This document shows positions 52,229 through 62,004 of a DNA stretch of 64,000 nt, in pieces; within the stretch, counting starts at the first letter, position 1, and each line of letters starts with the position of its first letter. The translations under genes and the position numbers were made by a program. Source of the DNA: Nautilia sp. PV-1 (GTDB lineage Bacteria; Campylobacterota; Campylobacteria; Campylobacterales; Nautiliaceae); assembly GCF_004006315.1 (NCBI RefSeq), contig NZ_CP026530.1:315618-379617 (forward strand). The letters are read 5' to 3'. The notes beneath the pieces were generated by a model that did no database searches, had not been told where the DNA came from, and saw only the letters and a list, made by a program, of their open reading frames with translations.

Positions 52229-53372
52229 GAAGCTGTGCCTGTTTTAAAGCCTCTTTTGCCTCTTTGTCGCTTACAAGCAGCACTCCCATCCTTCTTCCCG
52301 GATGGGCTTCCGGCTTTCCGAATACCACGAATCTTGAATTGATTCTGAAAATAGAAGGGTCGATTTTAAATTCAGGGGTATATGTGTCTTTATCGGCTTT
52401 AAACGCCGCGCTGGCTCCCGGAGTTAAAAATTCAAATCCCAAAGGCAGATTTAATACCGCTCTTACGTGAAGGGCAAATTCGCTTTGAGACTGTGTTATA
52501 AGCGTAACAAGTCCCGTATCGTGAGGTCTTGGAGAAACTTCTGAAAAATACACTTCATCGCCCTCAACGAACAGTTCAACTCCGAATATACCTCTTCCTC
52601 CCAGACCTTCAACGATTTTTCGGGCGATATCTTTTGCTTTGTTTAAAGCCGTTTCGCTCATTTCCATTTCCTGCCATGAGAAAATATAATCCCCTCCGCT
52701 TTGAATATGTCCTATAGGCGGACAGAAAACTATTTCACTGTCGTTTTTGGCTGTTAAAAGCGTAATTTCATAATCAAAATGAATAAATTCCTCCACTATA
52801 AGCTCATCCGCGCTTCCTCTTGCGTCTTCTTTTGCAAACTCCCATGCTTCTATTACTTCTTCGGGGCTTTTTACTATGCTCTGTCCGTGTCCGGATGAAC
52901 TCATAATCGGTTTTACGACTACGGGATATCCTAAAGCGTCGCATGCTTTTTGCAGATCTTCCAGGGTTGATACGAATTCGTATTTGGAAGTTTTGAGCCC
53001 GAGCGTTTCCGCTGCGAAAACCCTTATATTTTTTCTGTTCATTGTCTTGTTTACGGCTTCTGCGTTGGGAATAACGTGAAACCCTTCTTTTTCGGCTTCA
53101 AAAAGAGCTTCTATATTGATAGCTTCAATTTCGGGAAGAATATATGTAGGTTTTTCCCTTTTTATTACATCAAGAACCTGCTCTTTGTTTTTCATATCTA
53201 TTACATACGATTTTTGGGCAACTAAACTTGCCGGCGCATTCGGATATCTGTCAACGGCTATTACTTCGCATCCGAGCCTGTTTGCTTCTATCGCGACTTC
53301 TTTCCCCAGCTCGCCGCTTCCTAAAAGCATTATTTTGACTGAGTTAGACTTAAGAGGAGTAGTGAGTTTCAT
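52206..53372 (-). CDS. purT: Formate-dependent GAR transformylase PurT
   Basis: 388 residues with the ATP-grasp fold: [19 protein letters not shown] at the start, the glycine-rich loop SSSGHGQS, and metal-site Glu residues in GVELFVEG and [11 protein letters not shown]. It adds formyl to glycinamide ribonucleotide using formate and ATP in purine synthesis. It needs no folate, fitting a formate-rich anaerobic or vent lifestyle. Confidence 0.95.
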   Translation of the reverse strand: MKLTTPLKSNSVKIMLLGSGELGKEVAIEANRLGCEVIAVDRYPNAPASLVAQKSYVIDMKNKEQVLDVIKREKPTYILPEIEAINIEALFEAEKEGFHVIPNAEAVNKTMNRKNIRVFAAETLGLKTSKYEFVSTLEDLQKACDALGYPVVVKPIMSSSGHGQSIVKSPEEVIEAWEFAKEDARGSADELIVEEFIHFDYEITLLTAKNDSEIVFCPPIGHIQSGGDYIFSWQEMEMSETALNKAKDIARKIVEGLGGRGIFGVELFVEGDEVYFSEVSPRPHDTGLVTLITQSQSEFALHVRAVLNLPLGFEFLTPGASAAFKADKDTYTPEFKIDPSIFRINSRFVVFGKPEAHPGRRMGVLLVSDKEAKEALKQAQLLIQKVSL

Positions 53373-53404
53373 AAACGTCCTTTTTTAAAGCGATTATAAC
53401 ATTT

Positions 53405-53418
53405 TTGATATTTATCAA
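53405..53418. promoter_or_regulatory. Possible Fur-type operator before feoA
   Basis: TTGATA-TT-TATCAA is a 14-bp palindrome 61 bp before the feoA ATG. It is a loose match to Fur boxes; the family is a guess from the genes it precedes. Confidence 0.3.
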
Positions 53419-53440
53419 GAAATAAATTATAAAGTATTGA

Positions 53441-53446
53441 TATGAT
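53441..53446 (+). promoter_or_regulatory. Extended -10 promoter of feoAB
   Basis: TGA followed by TATGAT, an extended -10, 33 bp before the feoA ATG. Confidence 0.5.
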
Positions 53447-53478
53447 ACGGAAAAATATTTACATGCCAAAGGACGGAT

Positions 53479-53709
53479 ATGAGATTAAACGAATTAACTA
53501 TAGGAGATGAGGCTACAGTTAAAAAAGTACATGCCAAAGAACCTTTAAAAAGCCGTCTTTTTGCCTTTGGAATAGCTAAAGGACAGAAAGTTAAAGTCCT
53601 CAAACACACACTTGCAAAAAATACTTTTGAAATAGAAATAGGAAACACCAAAGTGGCCCTTCGCGATGAAGAGGCCGCCGATGTGGAAGTGGAAAAAGAT
53701 GTTAAGTGA
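53479..53709 (+). CDS. feoA: Ferrous iron transport protein FeoA
   Basis: 76 residues, an SH3-like domain of the FeoA family: TIGDEATVKKVHA at the start, RLFAFGIAKGQKVKVL in the middle and a KVALRDEEAADVEV C-terminus. It supports FeoB in Fe2+ uptake. The stop is embedded in a heptad repeat that spans the gap to feoB. Confidence 0.92.
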   Translation: MRLNELTIGDEATVKKVHAKEPLKSRLFAFGIAKGQKVKVLKHTLAKNTFEIEIGNTKVALRDEEAADVEVEKDVK

Positions 53710-53740
53710 AAAATTAAAAATTAAAAATGAAAAGTTATGG
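53706..53740 (+). repeat. 7-bp periodic repeat between feoA and feoB
   Basis: Units GTGAAAA, ATTAAAA, ATTAAAA, ATGAAAA and GTTATGG. It contains a false upstream ATG at 53727; GGAG follows at 53739. Confidence 0.75.
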
Positions 53741-53747
53741 AGTTGAT

Positions 53748-55805
53748 ATGAAAGAAATAGTTGTAGCGTTAGTCGGGCAGCCGAATGTCGGAAAGAGCCA
53801 TCTTATCAATTCGATTTCGGGTGCGCAGCTTCATGTCGGGAATTTCAGCGGCGTAACCGTTGAAAAAAAAGAAGTTGTTTTTGAAAGAAACGGATATAAA
53901 ATAAAACTTATAGACCTTCCGGGAACATATTCCCTTCATACGTACACTCCCGAAGAGCAGGTAACTAAAGACTTTTTGTTTAAAGAAGAGTATGATCTGA
54001 TTTTAAATGTTTTGGATTCCAACCAGCTTGAAAAAAACCTGACTCTTACATGGCAGCTAAGCGACCTTCAAAGACCTATGGCCCTTGCGTTTAACATGTA
54101 TGACGAATTTGCCAGGGAAGGCGGGGAGATTGATACGGATAAATTTTACAGACTTACCAATATAAAAGCGCAAAACGTTTCCGCAAAAGAAAATTTCGGA
54201 CTTGAGGAGCTGTTTGAAAAGGTAATTCAGACATATGAAGAACAAAATATTCCGAAAGTATATTACAGCGAAATCGTTGAAGAAGAAATAGAAAATCTTA
54301 AAAGAAAAATAAAATCATGCAGATTTTCAAAAAGATTCGTAGCCGTCAGACTTCTTGAAGACGATGAGGATATGTATAAAGCCGTTCACGAAAAGCCTTG
54401 GTTTGTGGATATTATGAATACGCTAAAAAGCGCTAAAGAGAGACTTAGAATCGAATTCGACGAAGATGACACCAAAACGGTGCTTTTTGAAGAGAGGCTG
54501 GCACTTGCAAAAGGTATAGTGACACAGGTGGCCAAAAAGGCCAAAAAAGAAACATTAACGGAAAAAGTGGATAAAATTCTGATTCATCCTATTTTGGGAC
54601 TGCCTCTGTTTTTGCTGATTATGTGGGCGATATTTCAGGCGACGTTTTCACTCGGCGCCGTTCCTATGGAATATATAGACAAGGCGTTTAGCGCATTTGG
54701 AGCGAATCTTGCGCATTTTCTTCCTAAAGGAATCGTAAGCGAAGCGATAATCAACGGAGTTATTCCGGCAGTGGGCGCTGTTGTGATGTTTTTGCCTAAT
54801 ATCCTTATTCTGTTTTTGGGAATAAACCTGCTCGAACAGACCGGATATATGGCAAGGGCGGCGTATATTATGGACGGTGTTCTTAAAAGGTTCGGACTGC
54901 AGGGAAGGGCGTTTATTCCGCTTGTTTCCGGGTTCGGATGTTCTGTACCCGCTTATATGGCGGCAAGAACGCTTAAAAATCCTAAAGACAGACTTATAAC
55001 AATGCTGGTAATTGGGTTTATGAGCTGTGGGGCGAGGCTTCCTGTTTATGTTCTTTTGGTGAGTGCGTTTTTCAGACCTGAAATTCAGGGTAACGTACTT
55101 TTTGCCATTTATATCGGAGGAGCATTGACAGGCCTGATAGTAGCCAAAATTTTAAGGCATGTATTGTTCAAAGGAGAGCCTGAGCCGTTTGTTATGGAGC
55201 TTCCGAAATACAGATTTCCGAAACTTAAAGGTATTTTGTTTGATTTGTGGATAAAAAGCAAGCTTTACCTTAAAAAAGCCGGGACTTTTATCGCTACGGC
55301 GAGTCTGATAGTGTGGGTTTTAAGTTCATTCCCGAGAGCCGGAATAGAACAAAAATACCAACATCTGATTGCTCAGAATCCAGCTAAAAAAGCTGAGCTT
55401 GTTCAGCAGATGAACAGAGAAATTCTGCAAAATTCATATCTGGCCGATATAGGCAAATTTATAGCACCCGTGTTTAAACCGCTCGGTCTTACCTGGAGGG
55501 AGGACGTTTCTTTAATAGCCGGGCTTGCGGCTAAAGAGGTTGTCGTTTCAACCCTTACGGTGCTTTACGGCGGCAATAACAAATCAAAAGAAACGGTAAA
55601 CGTTATTAAAAACAATATGACGTTTACAGCGGCGGTGGCCATGATAATTATCATAATGTTTTATTCGCCTTGTCTTGCCGCGATGGGTACTTTCTGGGCT
55701 GAGGTGCCTCAGTGGCAGTGGAGAATATTTTATACGGTATATCCTAACGTATTCGCCTATATTGCGGCTTTTATAGGAGTGAGTCTCATTAAACTTTTCT
55801 CCTGA
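53748..55805 (+). CDS. feoB: Ferrous iron transporter FeoB
   Basis: 685 residues from ATG 53748, which has GGAG 5 bp upstream; ATG 53727 lies in a repeat and lacks a ribosome site. N-terminal G domain with G1 GQPNVGKS, G3 DLPGTY and G4-like NMYDEF; a helical GDI-like region (about 170-260); and a membrane part with the two Gate motifs, including GFGCSVPAYMAARTL. It imports Fe2+. The first G1 residues match the FeoB class. Confidence 0.96.
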   Translation: MKEIVVALVGQPNVGKSHLINSISGAQLHVGNFSGVTVEKKEVVFERNGYKIKLIDLPGTYSLHTYTPEEQVTKDFLFKEEYDLILNVLDSNQLEKNLTLTWQLSDLQRPMALAFNMYDEFAREGGEIDTDKFYRLTNIKAQNVSAKENFGLEELFEKVIQTYEEQNIPKVYYSEIVEEEIENLKRKIKSCRFSKRFVAVRLLEDDEDMYKAVHEKPWFVDIMNTLKSAKERLRIEFDEDDTKTVLFEERLALAKGIVTQVAKKAKKETLTEKVDKILIHPILGLPLFLLIMWAIFQATFSLGAVPMEYIDKAFSAFGANLAHFLPKGIVSEAIINGVIPAVGAVVMFLPNILILFLGINLLEQTGYMARAAYIMDGVLKRFGLQGRAFIPLVSGFGCSVPAYMAARTLKNPKDRLITMLVIGFMSCGARLPVYVLLVSAFFRPEIQGNVLFAIYIGGALTGLIVAKILRHVLFKGEPEPFVMELPKYRFPKLKGILFDLWIKSKLYLKKAGTFIATASLIVWVLSSFPRAGIEQKYQHLIAQNPAKKAELVQQMNREILQNSYLADIGKFIAPVFKPLGLTWREDVSLIAGLAAKEVVVSTLTVLYGGNNKSKETVNVIKNNMTFTAAVAMIIIIMFYSPCLAAMGTFWAEVPQWQWRIFYTVYPNVFAYIAAFIGVSLIKLFS

Positions 55806-55944
55806 TTTTCTTTTCGTATTATTTTTAATTATAGCTTTTATCAAACTTTAAATTTATTGTGTTATTATTACGATTATTTAAAATTTCAATAGACTTGCGT
55901 CTTAAAATCACTAACAATATTTTGTTTTAACAAAAAGGAGAATA

Positions 55945-58383
55945 ATGTATCCGGGGATTACAGTTATTAAAAGAAACGGCAGAAGAGAACCGCTAGATAT
56001 TTCCAAAATCAGAAAATATACAAAAGCGGCCTGCGAAGGTTTAGAGGGGGTGGATTATACGGAACTTGAACTTGATGCGAAACTTCAGTTCAGAGACGGT
56101 ATTACAACTGCTGAAATTCAAGATACTCTTATTAAAACGGCGGTTGATAAAATAGACATAGATAGACCGAACTGGAATTATGTTGCGGCAAGGCTGTTTT
56201 TGTATGATTTGTATCACAGGGTGACAGGGTTTACCGGATATAATCATTTAAAAGATTATTTCCAAAAAGGAGAGGAAGCCGGGAGAATTCTGCTCGGTCT
56301 AAAAGAAAAATTCGATCTTGAAGACTTAAACGCATACATTAAGCCTGAAAGAGATCTTCAGTTTACGTATCTCGGAATTAAAACTCTTTATGACAGATAT
56401 ATTATTAAAAACAGAAACGGCGAGCCGATTGAGCTTCCGCAGCAGCTTTTTATGGGTGTTGCGATGTTTTTGGCACAGAATGAGACAAATTACGAATCTA
56501 TTCCGGAATATGAAAGAGCCGGTATTCCGAACGATCCGAAAGCCGTAAGAGGATACTGGGCTAAAAAATTTTACGATGTGATAAGCAAATTCGAAGTAAT
56601 GGTGGCGACTCCTACGCTCAGCAACGCCAGAACCACAAGACATCAGCTCAGCAGCTGCTATGTCGGAAGCATGAACGACAATATCGAAGGTATTTTCGAC
56701 GATTTTAAAGAGATGGCTCTTTTAAGCAAATTCGGCGGCGGTATCGGATGGGACGTAAGCAGAATCAGGGCTCTGGGAAGCTTTATCGATAACCACAAAA
56801 ATGCGGCCGGAGGAGTTATTCCTTGGCTTAAAATTACAAACGACATCGCTATTGCGGTTGACCAGCTGGGAACCCGTAAAGGTGCGATTGCCGTATATCT
56901 CGAGCCTTGGCATATGGATATATTGGACTTTCTTGATCTTAAGAAAAACAGCGGAGAAGAAAGAAGAAGAGCGCATGACCTTTTCCCTGCTTTATGGATA
57001 AGCGATCTGTTTATGAAAAGAGTTGAAAAAGATGAACTCTGGACGCTTTTTGACCCTTATGAAGTAAAAGATCTGACGGATCTTTACGGTGAAGAGTTTG
57101 AAAAAAAATATATAGAATACGAAAACGATCCTAATATTTCAAAAGAAACGATAAAAGCCAAAGAACTTTGGAAAAAAATACTTCTTGAATATTACGAAAC
57201 GGGAAATCCTTTCCTTTGTTTTAAAGACAATGCCAACAGAAGAAACCAAAACGACCACGCAGGAATTATCAGAAGCTCAAATCTTTGTACGGAAATTTTC
57301 CAAAACACGGAGCCTAACCATTATAAAGTGAAAGTTACGTTTGAAGACGGAAGTTTTAATATGTATGACGAGGAAGAAGACGTAACAGTAGAACACGGGG
57401 ACGTAAAACTTACTAAAAAAGCTAAAAAAATTACGTCAATCGACGCAATCAACGGCAAACAGGTATATATTGTAGAAAAAGTGCCGGTAGAAGGCAAAAC
57501 GGCTGTTTGTAACCTTGCAAGCGTAAATTTGAGCAAAGTAAACACGCCTGAAAAAATCAAAGAGGTCGTTCCTATTGCTATAAGAATGCTTGATAACGTA
57601 ATAGACCTTAACTATTATCCTGTAAGAAAAACGAAAGATACGAACCTTAAAAACAGAGCAATAGGGCTCGGTGCCATGGGTGAAGCGCAGATGCTGGCGG
57701 AAAAACAGATTTTCTGGGGAAGCGACGAACATCTCAAACTGATTGACGAAGTGTTTGAAGGCATCAGCTACTGGGCTATTAAAACCAGCGCGGAGCTTTC
57801 CGAAGAAAAAGGCATTTATCCTGAATTTGAAGGAAGCAGATGGTCAAAAGGGCTTCTTCCGATAGACAGTGCCAGCGAAGAGGCTAAAAGACTTGTCGAA
57901 AGAGATCTGTTCAGCGCAATGCAGTATGACTGGGAAGGGTTGAGAGAACAGGTTAAAAAAGGAATGAGAAACGGATACCTGATGGCTATTGCGCCTACAA
58001 GTTCTATTTCAATTTTAACCGGAACGACTCAGACGATAGAGCCTGTATATAAAAGAAAATGGTACGAAGAAAACTTGAGCGGTCTTATTCCGGTGGTTGT
58101 GCCGAATTTATCTGCAGAGACGTATATGTTCTATACGCCGGCGTATGAACTTGAACAGACGGTATTGGTTAAAGCAGCGGCTATCAGACAGAAATGGATA
58201 GACCAGGGGCAGAGTCTTAATATATTCATTACAACGGATAGGGCGAGCGGAAGATATCTCAATGAAATCTATACGCTGGGATGGAAACTGGGTCTAAAGA
58301 GTTTTTATTATTTAAGAAGCCAGTCTCCTGAAGTTAAAGAGGAGGTTATGGACAGAAGTATAGAATGCTTCGGCTGTCAGTAA
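55945..58383 (+). CDS. nrdA: Class I ribonucleotide reductase large subunit
   Basis: 812 residues. An ATP-cone lies in the first 100 residues. The catalytic core has ATPTLSNARTTRHQLSSC with the active-site Cys, NLCTEIFQN and NLASVNLSK; the C-terminal shuttle pair is ECFGC. It reduces ribonucleoside diphosphates to deoxy forms. The C-terminal end overlaps the GH5-like gene by 19 bp. The 139 bp upstream have an AT-rich promoter; no NrdR box is evident to me. Confidence 0.96.
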   Translation: MYPGITVIKRNGRREPLDISKIRKYTKAACEGLEGVDYTELELDAKLQFRDGITTAEIQDTLIKTAVDKIDIDRPNWNYVAARLFLYDLYHRVTGFTGYNHLKDYFQKGEEAGRILLGLKEKFDLEDLNAYIKPERDLQFTYLGIKTLYDRYIIKNRNGEPIELPQQLFMGVAMFLAQNETNYESIPEYERAGIPNDPKAVRGYWAKKFYDVISKFEVMVATPTLSNARTTRHQLSSCYVGSMNDNIEGIFDDFKEMALLSKFGGGIGWDVSRIRALGSFIDNHKNAAGGVIPWLKITNDIAIAVDQLGTRKGAIAVYLEPWHMDILDFLDLKKNSGEERRRAHDLFPALWISDLFMKRVEKDELWTLFDPYEVKDLTDLYGEEFEKKYIEYENDPNISKETIKAKELWKKILLEYYETGNPFLCFKDNANRRNQNDHAGIIRSSNLCTEIFQNTEPNHYKVKVTFEDGSFNMYDEEEDVTVEHGDVKLTKKAKKITSIDAINGKQVYIVEKVPVEGKTAVCNLASVNLSKVNTPEKIKEVVPIAIRMLDNVIDLNYYPVRKTKDTNLKNRAIGLGAMGEAQMLAEKQIFWGSDEHLKLIDEVFEGISYWAIKTSAELSEEKGIYPEFEGSRWSKGLLPIDSASEEAKRLVERDLFSAMQYDWEGLREQVKKGMRNGYLMAIAPTSSISILTGTTQTIEPVYKRKWYEENLSGLIPVVVPNLSAETYMFYTPAYELEQTVLVKAAAIRQKWIDQGQSLNIFITTDRASGRYLNEIYTLGWKLGLKSFYYLRSQSPEVKEEVMDRSIECFGCQ

Positions 58384-59276
58384 TCTTATTTTTTTTATTT
58401 TCTTTTTCCTTTTCTTATTCTCCTAAAGATTATCAAAAAAAGCTCGGTGTCGGAATTAACGTAAACTGGGCGCTTTTTAAAAAAATAGAAAAACGTTTTT
58501 GTTTAAGCGATATAGACTCTTTTAAAAAAAGAGGGTTTAACAGTGTCAGAATCAGATTTGACGATAACGTCGATTTGAAAAGACTTGATAAAATCATAAA
58601 CAGATGTTTAAAAGACGGGCTTATTCCCGTTTTGTCATACAGCGGCAGAAATTTCAGATTAAATCCTCAAAAATACGAAAATCAGGCTGTTCATATCTGG
58701 GAGATAATAGCCAAAAGATATAAAAACGAGCCTTATGAATTGAGCTACGATCTGCTGATAGAACCGAATAAAAAAATAAAAAAACATAATAATATACTTA
58801 ACGGTTTTTATAAAAAAGCAGTAAAAAACATCAGAAGAATAGATAAAAAAAGGATTCTGTTTTTAGCACCCAACCATATCAGCAATCCTTACTGGCTCAA
58901 CAGACTTTATATTCCGAAAAATGACGGATATATAATGATCGAATGGCATTTTTATGCGGCGGGCCCTAAAAGGGCTTTGGACGATGCCATGAAAAGAGAT
59001 ATTTTAAATAAAATAAAATATGCAAAAAACTGGTGTGAATCCCACGGACTGTATTCATGGGTCGGAGCATGGATGCCGGGCAATTACAACCACGGCAATA
59101 CGGTTGAGATAAAGGAACAGATAAAATTTGCCGAATTTCTCAGCTGTGCTCTTAGAAAAAACTCTATTCCTTATGCCGTTAATGCCGGAGCTAAATTTTA
59201 TGATTATAAAACACATATGTGGATTAAGAAATATCAAAAAGTGCTAAACGCATTCTTGTTTCCTGAGTGTAAATAG
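58365..59276 (+). CDS. Secreted GH5 (cellulase-like) protein
   Basis: 303 residues with a signal peptide (about 1-18). Barrel motifs of the GH5/clan A fold are recognisable: GVGINVNWALF, FKKRGFNSVRIRFD, an acid/base-like Glu in LLIEPN and a His-Tyr pair in IEWHFYAAGP. At the nucleophile position, where VGEFG is expected, it has VGAWMPGNYNHGN. The protein is therefore either a divergent enzyme or an inactive carbohydrate binder. It is wedged between nrdA and nrdB. Confidence 0.7.
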   Translation: MLRLSVILFFLFSFSFSYSPKDYQKKLGVGINVNWALFKKIEKRFCLSDIDSFKKRGFNSVRIRFDDNVDLKRLDKIINRCLKDGLIPVLSYSGRNFRLNPQKYENQAVHIWEIIAKRYKNEPYELSYDLLIEPNKKIKKHNNILNGFYKKAVKNIRRIDKKRILFLAPNHISNPYWLNRLYIPKNDGYIMIEWHFYAAGPKRALDDAMKRDILNKIKYAKNWCESHGLYSWVGAWMPGNYNHGNTVEIKEQIKFAEFLSCALRKNSIPYAVNAGAKFYDYKTHMWIKKYQKVLNAFLFPECK

Positions 59277-59308
59277 AATATAATACAAAAAAAATGTAAA
59301 GGAAAGAT

Positions 59309-60349
59309 ATGCAAATTAAAAAGCTTTTCAATTACGACTGCCCTTTACATAAAGGTTCTACTACATCGATAATTAACGGATGTACGGAAGGGATAATTAA
59401 TCTTAATAAACTTAGTTATCCGTGGGCGTATAATTTATGGGAAATGATGCTTGCAAACACATGGTTTCCGAGAGAAGTGGATTTAACCGAAGACGCAAGA
59501 CAGTACAGACAGCTTTTGCCGGCTGAGAAAAGAATGTATGATAAGGCTTTAAGCCAGCTTATTTTTATGGATTCTATCCAGACAAATAATACTCCGGACC
59601 ACGTAAATCCATGGATTACGGCGCCGGAAGTAAATATGTGCATAGTAAGACAGGCGTATGAAGAGGCTCTTCATTCACAAAGCTACGCAGTTATGGTTGA
59701 CAGTATTTCTCTTAATACGGATGAAATTTATGAAATGTGGAGAGTCGACAATAATCTAAGAAAGAAAAACGAATTTATCGGAAATGTTTATGAAGAGTGG
59801 GGCACAAAAGCGCTTAACGGAGATGATGAAGCTAAAGTTTATATGATTGTGGCTAACCAGTGCCTTGAAGGTGTTTATTTTTATAACGGTTTTGCGGCGT
59901 TTTACGTGCTTGCAAGAGCCGGTAAAATGCTTGGAAGCGCACAGATGATCAGATTTATTCAAAGAGATGAAGTGACTCATACGCTTTTATTTGCAAACAT
60001 CTTTAAAGAAATTAAAAAAGAATTTCCGGATCTTTTCACTCCTGAAGTTATAAAAAACATTAAAGATATGCTTTTTGCAGCGTACGAACTTGAAAGAGAC
60101 TGGGGATGGTATATCACAAATGACGAGATTTTGGGTATGAGCAAAGAACTTATTGACAGATTTACACAATATCTGGCAAATAAAAGGGCACAGGCTATGG
60201 GGCTTGATCTGCTGTTCCCTGAAGTGGGACTTAAAAATCCTATCAGCTGGTTTGACGGATTCTCAAGTTTTAACGAGCAAAAAACAAACTTCTTCGAAGG
60301 AAATGTGGTTAACTACTCCAAAGGAAGCCTTAACCTTGATGATTTTTAA
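59309..60349 (+). CDS. nrdB: Class I ribonucleotide reductase small subunit
   Basis: 346 residues, ferritin-like. Metal ligands are in EEALHSQSY and in QCLEGVYFY and RDEVTHTLLF; the Tyr in HSQSYAVMV occupies the radical-tyrosine place. The C-terminal tail SLNLDDF would dock into NrdA. It generates the radical for NrdA. It is 32 bp downstream of the GH5-like gene and its stop overlaps yjbQ by 11 bp. Confidence 0.96.
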   Translation: MQIKKLFNYDCPLHKGSTTSIINGCTEGIINLNKLSYPWAYNLWEMMLANTWFPREVDLTEDARQYRQLLPAEKRMYDKALSQLIFMDSIQTNNTPDHVNPWITAPEVNMCIVRQAYEEALHSQSYAVMVDSISLNTDEIYEMWRVDNNLRKKNEFIGNVYEEWGTKALNGDDEAKVYMIVANQCLEGVYFYNGFAAFYVLARAGKMLGSAQMIRFIQRDEVTHTLLFANIFKEIKKEFPDLFTPEVIKNIKDMLFAAYELERDWGWYITNDEILGMSKELIDRFTQYLANKRAQAMGLDLLFPEVGLKNPISWFDGFSSFNEQKTNFFEGNVVNYSKGSLNLDDF

Positions 60350-60755
60350 GCAAAAAGAGATTACTGTAAAAGCTCCGAAAAGGGGCTTTTTCGTAATTAC
60401 AGACAAAATTCTCTCTTCAATCAATATTTCGGATATAAATGTCGGAATGATGAATCTTTTTTTAAAACACACTTCAGCTTCCCTTACAATAAATGAAAAT
60501 GTTTCACCCGATGTCAGGGTGGATATGGAAAATATATCCAATAATTTAATTCCCGACGGATATCATTACGAACACTCCCTTGAAGGGAAAGACGATATGC
60601 CGGCACATTTTAAATCTTCAATGTTCGGAGTCAGTCTGAACATTCCGATTACAGACGGAAAACTTAATCTAGGGACCTGGCAGGGAATATATCTTAACGA
60701 ACACAGGGACTATCCAAGCAGCAGAAAAATAGTAATTACGGTATACGGTCAGTAA
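60339..60755 (+). CDS. YjbQ-family protein (possible secondary thiamine-phosphate synthase)
   Basis: 138 residues from ATG 60339; AAGGAAG lies 11 bp upstream. Motifs HTSASLTINEN, HYEHSLEGKDDMPAHFKSS and LGTWQGIYLNEHRD match the YjbQ/UPF0047 fold. Some members have weak thiamine-phosphate synthase activity, of uncertain physiological meaning. It overlaps nrdB and is convergent with the next gene by 7 bp. Confidence 0.88.
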   Translation: MIFKQKEITVKAPKRGFFVITDKILSSINISDINVGMMNLFLKHTSASLTINENVSPDVRVDMENISNNLIPDGYHYEHSLEGKDDMPAHFKSSMFGVSLNIPITDGKLNLGTWQGIYLNEHRDYPSSRKIVITVYGQ

Positions 60756-61369
60756 CACTCTATTTTATAATCTGCTTTTATTGATATTTTTTTGTTCTGT
60801 TTAGGTACCGGAAGTGCGGAATAGGCTTTCATGGTATAAAATCCGGCTGACTTTTGATAAGGTGTGAATATTTTTACATCCGTTACAAAACATTTTTGAT
60901 TCAGTTTTTTTGAAAGATTTTTTGTTTCTTTTTGAATATCCGTATAAGCTTTTGTTTTTAAAGTATTGATTATAGATTTTCTTTCATTGTCGGTCACTGT
61001 GAAATTCAGAGATGTAAGTTTTACTTTTGCTTTTTGCAGATTGTTCATGAGTGCTGAGAATTTTTTAATTTCGGATGTTTTGAACAGACACTCGGCATTT
61101 ATATAGGCTTTATAATCTACGAAGACTTCTTTTTTATTAATGTATTTATACACCGGATTAAAAGAATATACAGTATTTTGACATAAGGTTTTAAGTCTGT
61201 TAACGTTTTTATGAAGTAGGTTTATTAAACCGTTTAAGCTTTTGTGTGTGATTATCACTTCCAGATTTGCTTTCAGTGTTGAAGGTTGTATGTTCTGATA
61301 ATATGTTTTGGTGTTTGTAATTGTGTATGCGAACAATATACCGCTTAAGAAAATAATCAGCTTTTTCAT
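60749..61369 (-). CDS. Periplasmic SIMPL/DUF541-like protein
   Basis: 206 residues with a signal peptide (about 1-15). The later part shows a SIMPL-like order: a helix KSIINTLKTKAYTDIQKETKNLSKKL and a beta end SIKADYKIECY, shown by key parts only. Five cysteines. DUF541 proteins are linked to oxidative or envelope stress; the match is a weak one by eye. Confidence 0.5.
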   Translation of the reverse strand: MKKLIIFLSGILFAYTITNTKTYYQNIQPSTLKANLEVIITHKSLNGLINLLHKNVNRLKTLCQNTVYSFNPVYKYINKKEVFVDYKAYINAECLFKTSEIKKFSALMNNLQKAKVKLTSLNFTVTDNERKSIINTLKTKAYTDIQKETKNLSKKLNQKCFVTDVKIFTPYQKSAGFYTMKAYSALPVPKQNKKISIKADYKIECY

Positions 61370-61419
61370 AATAAGCCTTTTTTTCTTAATTATAATATAA
61401 TTTCAAAAAAAGGTCAGAG

Positions 61420-61971
61420 ATGATTTTGGATTTTACTAAAACCGACAGCAAAGAAATATACAAACTTATGGCCGGAAATATCATCCCAAGACCGGTTGCC
61501 TGGATTGTGACTGAGAATAAAGGTAAAATAAACGTAGCTCCTTTTAGCTATTTTACGGGTATTTCAAGCAAACCTCCTCTTTTGATGGTAAGTATTGGAA
61601 GAAAAAAGCCTGATATTGACGAGCCGAAAGATACATACAAAAACATAAGAGAAACAAAAAAAGCGACTGTTTGTCTTGTGCCTGTCGAACTGTATGAAAA
61701 AATGGACAAAACCGGAGAAGTTCTGCCGTTCGGTGTAAATGAAGCGGAGAAATTCGAAATTATGCTTGAAAGAATAGATGAAAACTTTCCTCCTATTGTG
61801 AAGGGCTGTAAGAGGGCATTTTTGACAGAACTTTACGGAACTTTTGAAAATGAAGAAATGGCTACAGTTCCTTTCTTTTTAAAAATTCACAAAATGTACA
61901 TAGACGGAGATTTTGAACCGGTTGCGAGAGTCGGAAGAGGATATGCGAAACTAACAGAAATTAAAAATTAA
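61420..61971 (+). CDS. Flavin reductase-like FMN-binding protein
   Basis: 183 residues with the split-barrel FMN-binding fold: KLMAGNIIPRPVAWIVT, NVAPFSYFTGISSKPPLLMVS and KDTYKNIRETKKATVCLV. Such proteins reduce or bind FMN; the substrate is unknown. The stop is inside a heptad repeat that leads into the next gene. Confidence 0.88.
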   Translation: MILDFTKTDSKEIYKLMAGNIIPRPVAWIVTENKGKINVAPFSYFTGISSKPPLLMVSIGRKKPDIDEPKDTYKNIRETKKATVCLVPVELYEKMDKTGEVLPFGVNEAEKFEIMLERIDENFPPIVKGCKRAFLTELYGTFENEEMATVPFFLKIHKMYIDGDFEPVARVGRGYAKLTEIKN

Positions 61972-62000
61972 AAATGAAAAGTGTAAAGTTAAATGGAGTA
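61960..62000 (+). repeat. 7-bp periodic repeat between the flavin reductase and FAH genes
   Basis: Units ATTAAAA, ATTAAAA, ATGAAAA, GTGTAAA, GTTAAAT and GGAGTAT. The last contains the GGAG used by the FAH-family gene. Confidence 0.75.
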
Positions 62001-62004
62001 TATT

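Noticed and set aside
60153-60338. 62-codon upstream extension of yjbQ
   Set aside because: It runs inside nrdB in another frame; the conserved YjbQ fold starts at ATG 60339.
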